A DNA stretch of 10,000 bases from Acropora yongei (lineage: Eukaryota > Cnidaria > Anthozoa > Scleractinia > Acroporidae): the NCBI GenBank assembly GCA_014634225.1, contig BLFN01000719.1, forward strand, positions 3,405,114-3,415,113, given 5' to 3'. The notes under the pieces are model-generated. The model saw only the letters and a list, made by a program, of their open reading frames with translations. It did not search any database and was not told where the DNA came from. Positions 1 to 8,494 of the stretch are shown piece by piece; within the stretch, counting starts at the first letter, position 1, and each line of letters starts with the position of its first letter. Made by a program: the position numbers and the translations under genes.

Positions 1-204
1 ACTGCGATAATCAGTCAAGACTTAAAACCAGGCATATCTGCAAATTATATATATTATTATACTGAAAAAATTATCTCAAAATCTTAAGTTGGCAGTCAAC
101 TCCTGTTAACTGACAAACAATTATTGCTTATAACTCATGTGTTATACTAAGTCAAACCATCATCTTTCTCTCCTGGATTTCAATCGTACATTTAATGAGT
201 AATA

Positions 205-263
205 ATACTTTTGTGTTCATATATCACTTCTCATCCATTCTTCATGGGCTCATTAGAACTCAC

Positions 264-348
<85 letters not shown>

Positions 349-430
349 CCGTTGAAGTCCTGACTTTTTCAGGCTTCTGTTCGCAATTGCTTAAATTGCG
401 TTCAAAACTGCGATGATCATGGCTTACTTG
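205..430 (+). repeat. tRNA-headed SINE-like repeat
   Basis: The tRNA-like block at 288-360 is embedded in a longer unit that I recognise from memory as a multicopy coral repeat, including the upstream AGCTCCCAACGTCAGT and the downstream part to about 430. Directly after the tRNA block there is a hairpin CCTGA/TCAGG (359-363 with 369-373) whose loop contributes a T run (365-369) that could act as a pol III terminator. A second hairpin CGCAATT/AATTGCG follows (382-388 with 394-400). The outer borders are approximate: no clear target-site duplication or A-rich tail is visible. It sits in an intron in the same orientation as the host gene. Confidence 0.6.
288..360 (+). tRNA. tRNA-Thr-like head of a SINE, probably not a functional tRNA
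   Basis: A cloverleaf can be drawn. The acceptor stem is GGCTTCA with TGAAGTC (one G-T pair), the D stem GCTC/GAGC, the anticodon stem 315-319 with 327-331, and the T stem ACGGG/CCCGT around TTCAAAC. The loop CCGGTAT gives anticodon GGT at 322-324, which would read threonine codons. The A box TAGCTCAGTTGG (295-306) and B box GGTTCAAACCC (339-349) both fit pol III consensus. Against a working tRNA: position 33 is C instead of the near-universal T, the loop-closing pair of the anticodon stem is an A-C mismatch, and the block lies inside a longer conserved repeat. It is best read as the pol III promoter head of a SINE. Confidence 0.5.
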
Positions 431-1203
431 AATACTTTTGTCCTTGGTACCTTATCTTTAAATGTTGACAACTCATCTCCAGGCAATACATAAATTTCCC
501 TTAATAATTTTACCTTTAAACGGTATAATCTTGTGTGGCAACTTGAGACATGACAAGTCAAAACAGTCTGAAACGATTAAAACATCTTTTTGAAACTGTG
601 GTTTCTTGAGTAATATTATGTTAGTTTTGCACAGCTTTCAACTTCAGTTGTCAGTTGATTTTAGGGCAGAGCTTAAATCCTCTCAAGCTTTTTTCTCACA
701 GTATGTTTTATATTATTGTTTTTGTTATAAATACATATCTGTTATTCATCAGTGGGGAGGGCTGTTTAGGGAAATACTGCCTGAGGTCTTGAGTACAGCC
801 TGAATCAGCAGGCATGCTATAAGCACTTGCCTTGCTTGAAACCAGGGCACAGGTTTTCCCAATATGGACCAACGATCTAGGGCTGCATGGTAAATAACTT
901 TTTCTTTCCCTAAAAGAGCTGTGCTGTCTAGAAACTGTGACTAAAGGGTGGCCTGCCAGGTTTACTTTGCCACCATTGCAAGCACAAACAAAAAATAATG
1001 TTAGGAGGCAATGGTCTTTTCACAATATTTAATTTATTTTATTGTTAAGTTTGTAAAGCATCACTTTTTGCCTGCCTGCTGGTTGAGGTAAAAAATAGTG
1101 TTTAATATGTATGTATTGCAACTGCTCAAGCTGAGTTCATCCTCAACTGTGATTCATAGTTCAAATCTATGACATTCCAAAATCTTCTCCTTTTTTTTTC
1201 CAG

Positions 1204-1466
1204 CCTTGTTCGAAATATTCTGAAGCATGTGATCTCTGCTGTTCCGCAGTCTGGTCTTCAGATTTTAACTTTGGCAAAAAAACTTGCTTATAAACATCTT
1301 GAAGTCTCTAGTGACGGTGAAACACCAAAAGTCATTGTGGACTTTCTTATACAGCTATCCACAATCATTGCATCAGAAGTACCTGGGGCTATTGATAAAG
1401 ATATTGAAGAGCTGCCATGGAAAGAACTCCCTTTGATACCAAATAAAGAGGAGATTAAAAAACCAA
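1204..1466 (+). CDS. ZNFX1-like protein, exon A (N-terminal helical region)
   Basis: This internal exon encodes about 87 residues from the region before the SF1 helicase core of NFX1-type zinc finger-containing protein 1. The acceptor is a strong pyrimidine tract plus CAG at 1201-1203, and the donor is a perfect GTAAGT at 1467. The exon starts with the last base of a codon and ends with the first base of one. The first two thirds are helical and leucine-rich (VRNILKHVISAVP, LTLAKKLAYKHLEV, VDFLIQLSTIIASEVP), consistent with the ARM-like N-terminal region of the family. The end carries the family landmark PWKELPLIP. In vertebrates ZNFX1 is an interferon-stimulated RNA helicase that senses dsRNA, and in C. 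elegans ZNFX-1 acts in small-RNA inheritance granules. The role here is inferred from the family. A second GTAA directly follows the donor, making a tandem donor 4 bases apart. Confidence 0.87.
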
Positions 1467-1799
1467 GTAAGTAATATTGAATTTTCCAGCTGAGCTTTTT
1501 GTTGTACTTAAACAATTTTGATGGCAATATAGTGAAACATTAAAATCAATAAGCTCATCATAGCTGAAAGACAATTTAATAATGTCTATCAGCTATGAGC
1601 TGTGTCAGTTTTCACCTTACTTGCTTTGCTTGCCAATTTTTTTACCCAAAGTATATATAAACCTAAACTAGTTTAATTTTTGAAGCATTGTGAATATCTA
1701 GGTGCTCCTGCGGTGGTTTGCAGCCATAATTTTTATAGAATATATAGATATCGCTAATTATTGAGATTTTTTAGTGATATATCGTATGTCACATGATAA

Positions 1800-2343
1800 T
1801 GAACTTGAGATTGGAGTAAGAGAGTAACTTTCGAGGTCACCAGGTTGTTTGCCTAGTGTGTTTGCAGATTTTTTATCTTCAAAGGGCAGCACAGTAATTC
1901 TGATTAGAGCTCGTTTCTCAGAGACTTGCATTTGTGAGTCTTAGAATCAATGAATTGGTGGATGGTAGATTGCACAAGATTGTTTGGGTAGCACAATTGA
2001 GCAAAGGTCTCTTAATAAAGGCGTTTGCATTTCTCGTGAAGGAACTTCCGTGTAGACGAGAGCTTAAACACACAGTTTAAGCATGGTGTTCAGTAGTGAG
2101 CTTTTACATCTCCTGTCCACTTGGCTGTGTTTAATAGTGTAACAGTAGTCCTCAGTCCATCAGTTTTTTGTACACCTTTGTGTCTAGCCAGCATCCATTC
2201 TTCATTACTTCCGTTCCCAGAAAGGGAAGCCTGCCGTTTTCTTTGAGCTCCCTTATAAAGTCGAAAGAAGGATGACTGTTGTTCAGGGTCATTAGGAAAT
2301 CTGAAGCTGTTTCAGCATCAGTCATTACAACAGTAGAAAGGAC
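1800..2343 (-). pseudogene. Penelope-like retroelement reverse transcriptase relic
   Basis: Read on the minus strand, three blocks in shifting frames line up in the order expected for the part of a Penelope-like element (PLE) reverse transcriptase downstream of its catalytic YVDD box. From 2343 to 2152 one open frame gives TDAETASDFLMTLNN, RLPFLGTEV and TKVYKKLMD, then a stop at 2154-2152. Another frame gives FKLSSTRKFLHEKCKRL and YPNNLVQSTIHQFIDSKT, broken by an internal stop. From 1901 downward a frame gives RITVLPFEDKKSANTLGKQ. The catalytic core upstream and the C-terminal GIY-YIG endonuclease usual in many PLEs are missing. Stops and frameshifts show it is dead. It lies antisense in an intron of the ZNFX1-like gene, where it would be spliced out. 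The family call rests on motif order and memory of multicopy animal sequences. Borders are approximate. Confidence 0.72.
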
Positions 2344-2668
2344 TTAAGTGTTGTTTTCCGCTGGCTAAGGCACGAAAGAAACAGAAAACGTTTTTTTCAC
2401 ACACATTTGGGAGTCTGGGTGCTAGTTTGCGGGGGATATAGGTCACATGGCTTATGAGATTGCCCACTTTTCTTGTTGCCGTTCGCCATTGCCTGACCCT
2501 CAGCCCAACCACCCTTCTAGTTTTTTGGAGTTTTTTCTTGGAAGATAGTTTTTCCATTTCCTGTTTGTTGTGGGGAGATTTATTTGTATTCAGTCCTTGA
2601 GTTACTGCAGTTTTCAAATTATTTTCCCGGACTAGTTTGTTCGTCCTGTTATGAATGTACTCTTTCAA
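2318..2668 (-). other. Unrecognised basic open frame next to the PLE relic
   Basis: A 116-codon frame on the same strand and just upstream of the Penelope-like relic encodes a very basic peptide, with runs such as SSKKKLQKTRR and RVRQWRTATRK. It has no domain I recognise, no upstream part of a reverse transcriptase, and ends about where the recognisable relic begins. It may be part of the same decayed insertion or simply a chance frame. I assign no function. Confidence 0.2.
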
Positions 2669-3044
2669 ATTTGTTCTTTCATTGAGGTAGTCTGTAATTA
2701 ATAAAGGTCAGGCTGCATGGTTCGACTTGGCATGGCTACCAGTTGTGTGTGAGAACTTGATTTCTAACCCGTAGGCATTAATTTAGTTTTTGTGAATGTC
2801 AGAACAAATTAATAAACTATTCTTTGATACGTATTCATGACTTTAATAAATATGTTAATATAAAGTTGAAAGGGAAAATTGATTAAGAGTAAATGCCAAA
2901 CATGGCAATTTCATTATTGTGTGATCACATAACTGTTCAATACACCAATCAGGATCACCTTTTTGTTTGTTCAAGGTGGCAACAGAGTGCCATTTAATCA
3001 TGCATTTTGATCATGTTGCCTTGAGTGATGTCCAATGCAACTAA

Positions 3045-3272
3045 GGGTCCCCATCTGGGTTTCCATCTGGGATCCCACCTATACCATGCAGGATCCCAAA
3101 TCACTCTCCTGGCATCCCAACTCCTGGGTGGGATCCTGCCTGTCCCATCTGGGATCCCGCCCATATCATGCTGGACCCCACCCTCCCTTTGGGGGATACC
3201 AGCTATCCCACCTGGGTTCCCACCAATGCCTCCTGGGATCCCACCATTCCCGCAAGGGTTATTATCCCAGAT
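3045..3272 (+). repeat. Degenerate 21-bp minisatellite with GGGATCCC core
   Basis: Copies of a GGGATCCCA-like core start at 3069, 3090, 3111, 3130, 3151, 3172, 3193, 3214, 3235 and 3256, with steps of 21 except one of 19 balanced by no later correction. The consensus is roughly GGGATCCCACC followed by AT, CC and TGC-rich sequence. At the left edge the core appears at 3045, 3057 and 3069, steps of 12, as if the array began with a shorter unit. Because 21 is a multiple of three, all units stay in register and produce proline, glycine and histidine-rich open frames here. Those are a by-product of the repeat, not a gene. GC content is well above the flanking sequence. Confidence 0.85.
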
Positions 3273-3990
3273 TTCATTTTACATGTGGTTTCATTAAAGT
3301 ATATCATCAACGTAGTGTTTATAGATGTCAGGCATCTTGTTTTCTGTTTCCCATTGTTTCTCAATATTACACATGGAGGAGTCGGCCATGAGACCTAGAA
3401 CCAATGCTAAACAGACATTCTGATTCCATTCATGCAAAATTATTTCTTTAGATCAGTAGATATAAAAGCTTATTGTTGTTTAATATTCTTCTAATTATTA
3501 CTTTATGCCCTCCTTGTTAATTTTATAAATATTAATTTTTATCACCTACATTACATATTTTACTGCAATAAGGGGCTCTTTATGGAAAACTCAAGACAAA
3601 GTAGCCAGCATTGAGAAGCAAAATAAGTGGTGGTATACAGCTGGAAACCAGCTTGTAATGAAACCTCTGCCCATACAGGACATATTAGTGTCATATTTTT
3701 CAAATCTTTACATGTGAAGATAATCTACCTCCAACTTTCCAGCCTAAGTGCTGACTTAGCTGGGCTTTGTTTGTCTGGTCAAACGCTGGTAGTCTATTGG
3801 AAAAAGGATACTGGTATTGAGGCATTTCATTGTTAAAAACCATGTTTTACTTTAATACTCACCATGCTCGTTTTTAAAAGTAAAAGTAAAGTAAATAATG
3901 TGAATATTATGTAAGTCATATGTTCACATTACCATGCAATAAAGACAGTATGAATTCTGCATACACAGTAAGTTGATTGAATATTTGTAG

Positions 3991-4171
3991 GATTGAAGAC
4001 AGATGACTTGCCAGTGATTAAAAAAGACAGAAAGTATGATTCAGAAGATGATTACTTGAACACTTACTTCAGACTTCTTAGAGAGGAATGTTTCCATAAG
4101 TTGAGGAAGGGCATCAGTGACTTTGTTTTCAGTGGACAGAAATGTGATCCGAAAGATTTGAGGATGTACAG
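3991..4171 (+). CDS. ZNFX1-like protein, exon B (segment with YLNTYFRLLREECF)
   Basis: This internal exon encodes 59 full codons plus split codons at both ends. The acceptor is TTTGTAG and the donor ACAG|GTAACA. It joins exon A through AGA (R) with no stop. The key block is DDYLNTYFRLLREECF followed by LRKGISDF, which matches the highly recognisable segment YLDTYFRLLREDCF that precedes the helicase domain in ZNFX1 family members. The exon ends in DLRMY plus AG of a split codon (phase 2). All three following introns or exons use compatible phases, which argues that the gene is intact and expressed, not a pseudogene. Confidence 0.9.
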
Positions 4172-4756
4172 GTAACAATTTGTTTTTTCTGCTGTCACAC
4201 AGAACACATCCAAGTTCATGAGTCCATTGATGGCTCAAGCAATACAATTTTGCTGATCTACATGCATTGTTTGAAACATCAATAAAGCATACAGCTACTG
4301 GCAGATGTTGATACTTTCCTTTTCAATATTGATGTTTTTCCTTAAGGTGGCTCAAACCAGTTTCAACACTTCCAAGACACTTGTATAGAACGGATTGACA
4401 CTACAACACTGCATCATCTGAAAGCAATGTTACTATGCCATATGAGCATGGTATTGCCTGTATTTAAGTGGCAATGGGAGGTGCATTTCAGGTCCAGGGG
4501 CCAGCAAAGTTGTGTTTGTTTATGGAGAAATAAAGTGAACTGAAAGAATGCTATTTTTTTTAAAGCAGAGAGTTTTCACAGTGTGTTCCTCACTATCTTG
4601 AAGTTTTGTAAATTATTATGAACTGCTTGTGGGGAAACAAATCCTTAGTTTTGTATCCACTGCACACTTTTATTTTCCTTTAGTATGTAATGTAAATGTA
4701 TCAAAATAATGAATGTTACTTTACAAAACCAAAGATCTACTTGATTGCATCTGCAG
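4172..4756 (+). other. Intron between exons B and C (585 bp)
   Basis: Bounded by GTAACA at 4172 and TCTGCAG ending at 4756. The sequence around 4330-4530 (CAAACCAGTTTCAACACTT and GAGCATGGTATTGCC) gave me a vague impression of a dispersed coral repeat, but there are no terminal structures that I can delimit. I see nothing else in this stretch. Confidence 0.7.
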
Positions 4757-4861
4757 GGTTTCATTGAAGGGAGCTTCTCTACACCATGAATGTTCACCAA
4801 CTCCAATGTCTATGTGTCTTGAGTACAAGAGGCTGGACACACAAGCCAACAGTGATATGGA
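4757..4861 (+). CDS. ZNFX1-like protein, exon C (35 codons)
   Basis: This short symmetric exon (105 bp, phase 2 on both sides) is not apparent as a long open frame but is supported by splice sites and phase. CTGCAG ends at 4756, and the donor GTGAGA begins at 4862. AG from exon B plus G gives R, then VSLKGASLHHECSPTP, MSMCLEYKRLD and TQANSDM. In ZNFX1 relatives the same interval, between the YFRLLRE segment and the LxYGxLLCLS segment, holds a beta-rich stretch with a V-x-L-x-G start and a later hydrophobic strand, which this fits in length and order. The reading frame hits a stop 1 codon after the donor, so the donor is needed. Sequence identity to known members cannot be measured here. Confidence 0.75.
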
Positions 4862-6313
4862 GTGAGACATTGATGAAATTTGGGAGTAGTGTTGGCCACG
4901 TGCCAGTATTATGCCGTAGAAAATGCTGCCAGTCAATTCAGCAGAGTTGTTGTGTATTCACACGTAACCATAAGATGGTGAAGTGCATTAATTTTTTGGG
5001 TTATGTAATTCCTTTGTCATGATGTAAAATGATTATGTAACAATAATATTAAGCTTTTAATATACCCAGGGATTGGAAATGTTTAAAGCAGCTGATTCGG
5101 GTGGAGCAAGACCCATTCAAAGAATCTTTCTCTTATTGGTTCAATTCATTTTAGTGAAAAGATAGCTGACTTCTAAGCCTAGTTGTTAGCTGCTTTTTGT
5201 GGATTGTCCATGCTTTTTGAAACTGTTTTCTTTAATATATACATGCGCAATCACTTGAAGACATGCAACATGCATGGACAAATTGACGTGTAACTTTGAG
5301 ACAGGCTTGAATTATCCACCAACTTTATGGACCACCGGATGAGAGCGTGTGCGAATTGGCATGCTATTAGGGTGGTGCCTCCTCATGCCTGTATTGCAAG
5401 GCAAGCATAACTGCTGTCATAATGTCCTGGGGCCAGTAGTTATTCGGTAATTCCTATTCCAGTAAAGTAAGAAATTTAATATGATTCCCCATCCCTGTCT
5501 TCCATGGTATGTCGCTCAACTGAAAGTATCTTGTAAACTTACGTATATACTTCTCAAGGGTACCCAATGAACAATGTAATTCTGCAATAAAGCTTTTGAG
5601 AGACATTTCTAAATTTGTAATGTTTGAAGACCGTTTAAAAAGATGTTTTTATCAGCCAGAAGTATTTGAACTGTTCAGATTTCATTGCTGAAGATAACTT
5701 GGGGGAATAGAATCTTCCATCAAGAAGTTGCAAGCTGAAAATTACCTCCCATGAGCTTCCTTGGAAAGTATTTTTATCCAAAAAATCCTAACTGATGCAA
5801 GTTCAAGTTCAATACTTATTTCACATGATTTACATTGTAAGTTCACAGATATAAATTAACACAATGACATGTCCTTTTCATTAATCAATGAAATAAAATA
5901 GATCTAATACTATAATGTTTAATGTGTGTGGTGGCCAAAATGAATCTGCTTTTGAGTTGGCCTGACCACACTGCTGACCTTTTTGAGTGACAAAAATTGC
6001 AATAATATATGTAGCCCATCTAAAAATGGATGCAAGAATTTTTTCTAGCTAGTATGAATTTTTTTGGTGATGTTTCAGTTAAGAAATTTATAGATATTTG
6101 GATCTCCCAAAAACAGATATTTCATTAAATGAAAGTCTGGCTTTTGGTTCCATTGACTTCTTCACAGCAGCAAACAGATAAGGTTATACAGTTGGTGTGA
6201 ATCTTGATACAAGCTATGAAAAGTAATGTTTTCAGTTTGATAGCAGACTGTCAAAAAATAAAGGGAGCTGCCATTAGTGTAGGTCTTACCTCATCTTGTT
6301 ATTTTATATCCAG
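4862..6313 (+). other. Intron between exons C and D (1452 bp)
   Basis: Bounded by GTGAGA at 4862 and ATATCCAG ending at 6313. The sequence is AT-rich throughout. I looked for further in-frame exons matching the family and found none, and none is needed, because exons C and D join in phase (GA plus G gives E) and the protein reads through. I can name no repeat or RNA gene in it. Confidence 0.7.
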
Positions 6314-6418
6314 GGATACAGAAGGTCTTCTGTACGGAAACCTCCTTTGCATTTCAATTGATGGCACATTTCAAGAGCCTGTTTGGGCGGTGGTAGACAG
6401 ATGTATTGCTGAGCAAAG
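6314..6418 (+). CDS. ZNFX1-like protein, exon D (LLYGNLLCIS segment)
   Basis: A second 105-bp exon with phase 2 on both sides. The acceptor ATTTTATATCCAG ends at 6313 and the donor is AAAG|GTAAGA at 6419. The encoded segment EDTEGLLYGNLLCISID followed by GTFQEPVWAVVDRC is a clear match to the ZNFX1 family pattern in which a basic or acidic turn leads into L-x-Y/F-G-S/N-L-L/V-C-L-S and then a strand ending in W/F-A-T/V-V. This is a beta-rich module just before the helicase core. The open frame extends 5' of the acceptor by chance to 6204, but the ATG there is not used in this model. Confidence 0.88.
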
Positions 6419-7416
6419 GTAAGAATTAGTTTTTGAGTGATGGATAGTGCAGATTTTGTATCCAACTTGTGAAATGATGTGAAAAACTAGCTTCACTTAA
6501 GTATTCTGTAACCAGTATACTAAGTCATGTTACCTGAATACTGGGCTTTGGTTGGCTGGTGTCAATAATAATTATTATTAATAATGACCTCTACAAGAAG
6601 CCGATCTGACACGAGCGTGGTATAACGACGTACGATACAATAGCATTAAGTGGTCATTTTTAACAAAGAACATCAGACAAAAAAAATTATGTAAATAAAG
6701 AGATATCTGTATCCAATTAACAGATATTAATCATGAATTATTAATGAGTTTGATAATTAAGAACTGGTCATAAAGACAGACACAGCATTTAACCACTAGA
6801 TATAGATGATGTGGATTTTAACATTGTTTGATTAACAATGTTATTTGTCAACTAACTGTTAAACCCTAATGGTGAATAATTTGGGTTATAAGAGAAAGGA
6901 AATTGGGAATCAAACTAGGTTGCTCCTCGAAGCAGAGGAGAGAAGCAACATTGAACTTAACCCATTATGTTGTGAAATCTGTGAGTAAAATTTGGGTAAT
7001 GTAAATTTTTTTTTTTTCATGGAAGGTGCTGTTACCACAGGCTGCTCCAGTCCTTCTCTCCCTTGTTTAATTTTTTTGAAAGGTAGCATTGCAGTACTAA
7101 GGCTCGCCATCTTTCTACGAGATGACATTGTGGTTATAGCAATAGCTGGTTAGGATTAATTATTATTAATGACTACAGTCTAGCTGTGTCCCTTTCTATC
7201 TGTTTCATCTATGGTCATGTTTTATGTTTTTTACACAATTACAAAAAGTTGAATCAGCCCAACCAGTGTCAAGAGAGTGTTATAAACCTTGCCGTCTTTT
7301 TGTGCTACACCTTGCGTATTGCAATTATTACCTTGCACTACACAAGAGCATAAATTATTGGTTATTGCTATTATTGGTAACCAGGTTAATTTAAAATCAT
7401 TTGTTTGAATATTTAG
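6419..7416 (+). other. Intron between exons D and E (998 bp), rich in small hairpins
   Basis: Bounded by GTAAGA at 6419 and ATTTAG ending at 7416. It contains a perfect AT palindrome AATAATAATTATTATT (6564-6579), hairpins at 6703-6727, 6819-6843 and 6919-6949, and a 12-T run at 7006-7017. No coding potential is recognised: the minus-strand frames at 6910-7128 and 7231-7479 look like chance frames. Confidence 0.7.
6564..6949. repeat. Cluster of short perfect inverted repeats
   Basis: Visible units are the 16-base palindrome AATAATAATTATTATT at 6564-6579; ATATCTGT and ACAGATAT around a 9-base loop at 6703-6727; TAACATTGTT and AACAATGTTA around a 5-base loop at 6819-6843; and GTTGCT with AGCAAC enclosing CTCCTC/GAGGAG at 6919-6949. 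They may be parts of a decayed foldback or MITE element, but I find no shared termini or target duplication. In AT-rich intron DNA some such hairpins are expected by chance. Confidence 0.35.
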
Positions 7417-7502
7417 CATTGTAGGGATCAATCTTTGTGAAAAAGGAAATGCCATCACTGAGCCACAGTTTATTGCCAAGATGCAGGAGATCAGTAAAAG
7501 AG
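7417..7502 (+). CDS. ZNFX1-like protein, exon E (28 codons)
   Basis: An 86-bp exon inferred from phase and content. ATTTAG ends at 7416, and AAAAGAG|GTTGGG gives the donor at 7503. AG from exon D plus C makes S, then IVGINLCEKGNAITEP and QFIAKMQEISKR follow, and a last G is completed by GT of exon F to give glycine. The length of 3n+2 is what is needed to turn the phase-2 end of exon D into the phase-1 start of exon F. This independently supports the exon. In the family this interval carries a short strand (G-x-V/I-x-L/I-x-L/F) before the E-x-x-x-M-x-E-S segment, as here. The donor GTTGGG is weaker than the others. Confidence 0.72.
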
Positions 7503-8494
7503 GTTGGGGGACAAACTTAAAAGACTTTATCTAATGAGGTCAGATTTCTGCATGTTAAGGCACCATAGGAGGTTGCTATACTAGCCGGAAGATGTTTGCT
7601 AGAGTTTGCAGATACTTCAAAGAACTCCAAAGTGTCACTACAGTTAGTATAATCAAAAGAACTTCAGAGATTTGGAGTGTGTAGTTTTTCACAAGGGTAA
7701 GCCATATGGTAGTTAGTAGCTAATCTATCGAATGTATATTAATTTTTTTTGGTCAGTGTTTACTGCTGGGACTTAAAAATCCTTAACCTGAAACAGACTA
7801 AGTTAAGGTGCATTTTGCAACCTTGTGCTGGACTAAACACTGAAAATCCCTAACCTATCCCAGCCTCGCTATACCTAAATGCAAGCTTCTAGAAAGTGAT
7901 CAATTATACTTGAATTTAGGTAAATCTCTGACTTCTCTACCCTATCCCAGATTAAATTGCTTGGAAAACACACTCTTCACAGTGGCTCATTCCCATATAG
8001 TTGATATATGGGAGTATTGGCACAAGAAAGTGTGTGCAAGTGCAATTTGAGGATAACAGCAAATCTGTGGCAGCGAGTGAGGGCGATCAGTATAGGGAAA
8101 CAAAGGGAGACTGTAAGCTCTTAATAATATTGTGACTTGTGTTTATTGGGAGTAGTTCAAAGTTTCACATCTGCATGATTCAATTAATTGGAAGTGTTGT
8201 GTAATGGACCAGTCAAGTCTTGCTCTGGTTGATGAAATGAGAGTCAGAAACAAGAGATCCACTAGAGATCTCACAGTTTTCCTTCTTTTCTCATTCCCTT
8301 CTCCTACATTATACGAACAGTAATAAAAGCCCACCCACTCAAGAGATTTGTTGCTACAATAGTTGGCAGAAGTGTGTGGTATCATTGATCAAACAGGGAA
8401 ATAACGAACTGTGAACAGTCATGCAAGAAAGTCACAGTAATGATATTGATTTTGCATTTTCGTCTTAATATTACAAATTTGGTTTTGTTTAAAG
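7503..8494 (+). other. Intron between exons E and F (992 bp)
   Basis: Bounded by GTTGGG at 7503 and TTTGTTTAAAG ending at 8494. It contains two nearby copies of CCTATCCCAG (around 7854 and 7940) and a small hairpin CCCATAT/ATATGGG near 7995. I recognise no gene, RNA or named mobile element. An 80-codon minus-strand frame at 8143-8385 has no features. Confidence 0.65.

Larger units (their letters stand above)
1..1203 (+). other. 5' intron segment of the ZNFX1-like gene, start outside window
   Basis: I see no exon here. The segment ends in a strong polypyrimidine tract (CTTCTCC followed by nine T) and CAG at 1201-1203, so it is read as the intron before the first visible exon. Its only recognisable content is the tRNA-headed repeat at about 205-430. 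A 65-codon open frame at 606-803 has an unremarkable composition rich in F, Y, S and L and no resemblance to the gene, so it is not called. The part from 430 to 1185 is AT-rich, with nothing else I can support. Confidence 0.7.
1467..3990 (+). other. Intron between exons A and B (2524 bp), with a retroelement relic and a minisatellite
   Basis: The intron is bounded by GTAAGT at 1467 and TAG at 3988-3990. Split codon A plus GA gives AGA (R), so the frame continues into exon B. It holds an antisense Penelope-like reverse transcriptase relic (about 1800-2343), a basic antisense open frame of unknown origin (2318-2668), and a 21-bp minisatellite (3045-3272). The stretch from 3280 to 3980 is AT-rich. 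It includes a short AAAGTAAAAGTAAAGTAAA run near 3877, and I recognise nothing coding in it. Confidence 0.8.

Noticed and set aside
288..360. A functional nuclear tRNA-Thr gene
   Set aside because: C at position 33, a mismatch closing the anticodon stem, and placement inside a longer repeat all argue for a SINE head instead.
606..803. 65-codon plus-strand open frame
   Set aside because: Its composition is hydrophobic and unremarkable, it has no family resemblance, and it does not fit the splice phases of the gene. It is likely a chance frame.
1288..1527. 79-codon minus-strand frame
   Set aside because: It is a shadow of exon A on the opposite strand; exon A has splice sites and family motifs.
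3025..3398. Three overlapping plus-strand frames rich in proline, glycine and histidine
   Set aside because: They arise from the 21-bp tandem repeat, whose period is a multiple of three, so open frames are automatic.
4721..5022. Frames on both strands overlapping exon C
   Set aside because: Neither uses the reading frame that joins exons B and D in phase. The true exon is the shorter 4757-4861 segment.
5580..5600. AATAAA polyadenylation-like signals (here and elsewhere in the introns)
   Set aside because: They are common by chance in AT-rich introns. The gene's coding exons continue downstream, so no transcript end is supported.
6204..6313. ATG-started extension 5' of exon D
   Set aside because: The extension lies before a good acceptor (ATATCCAG) and encodes nothing like the family. 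Exon C joins exactly at 6314.
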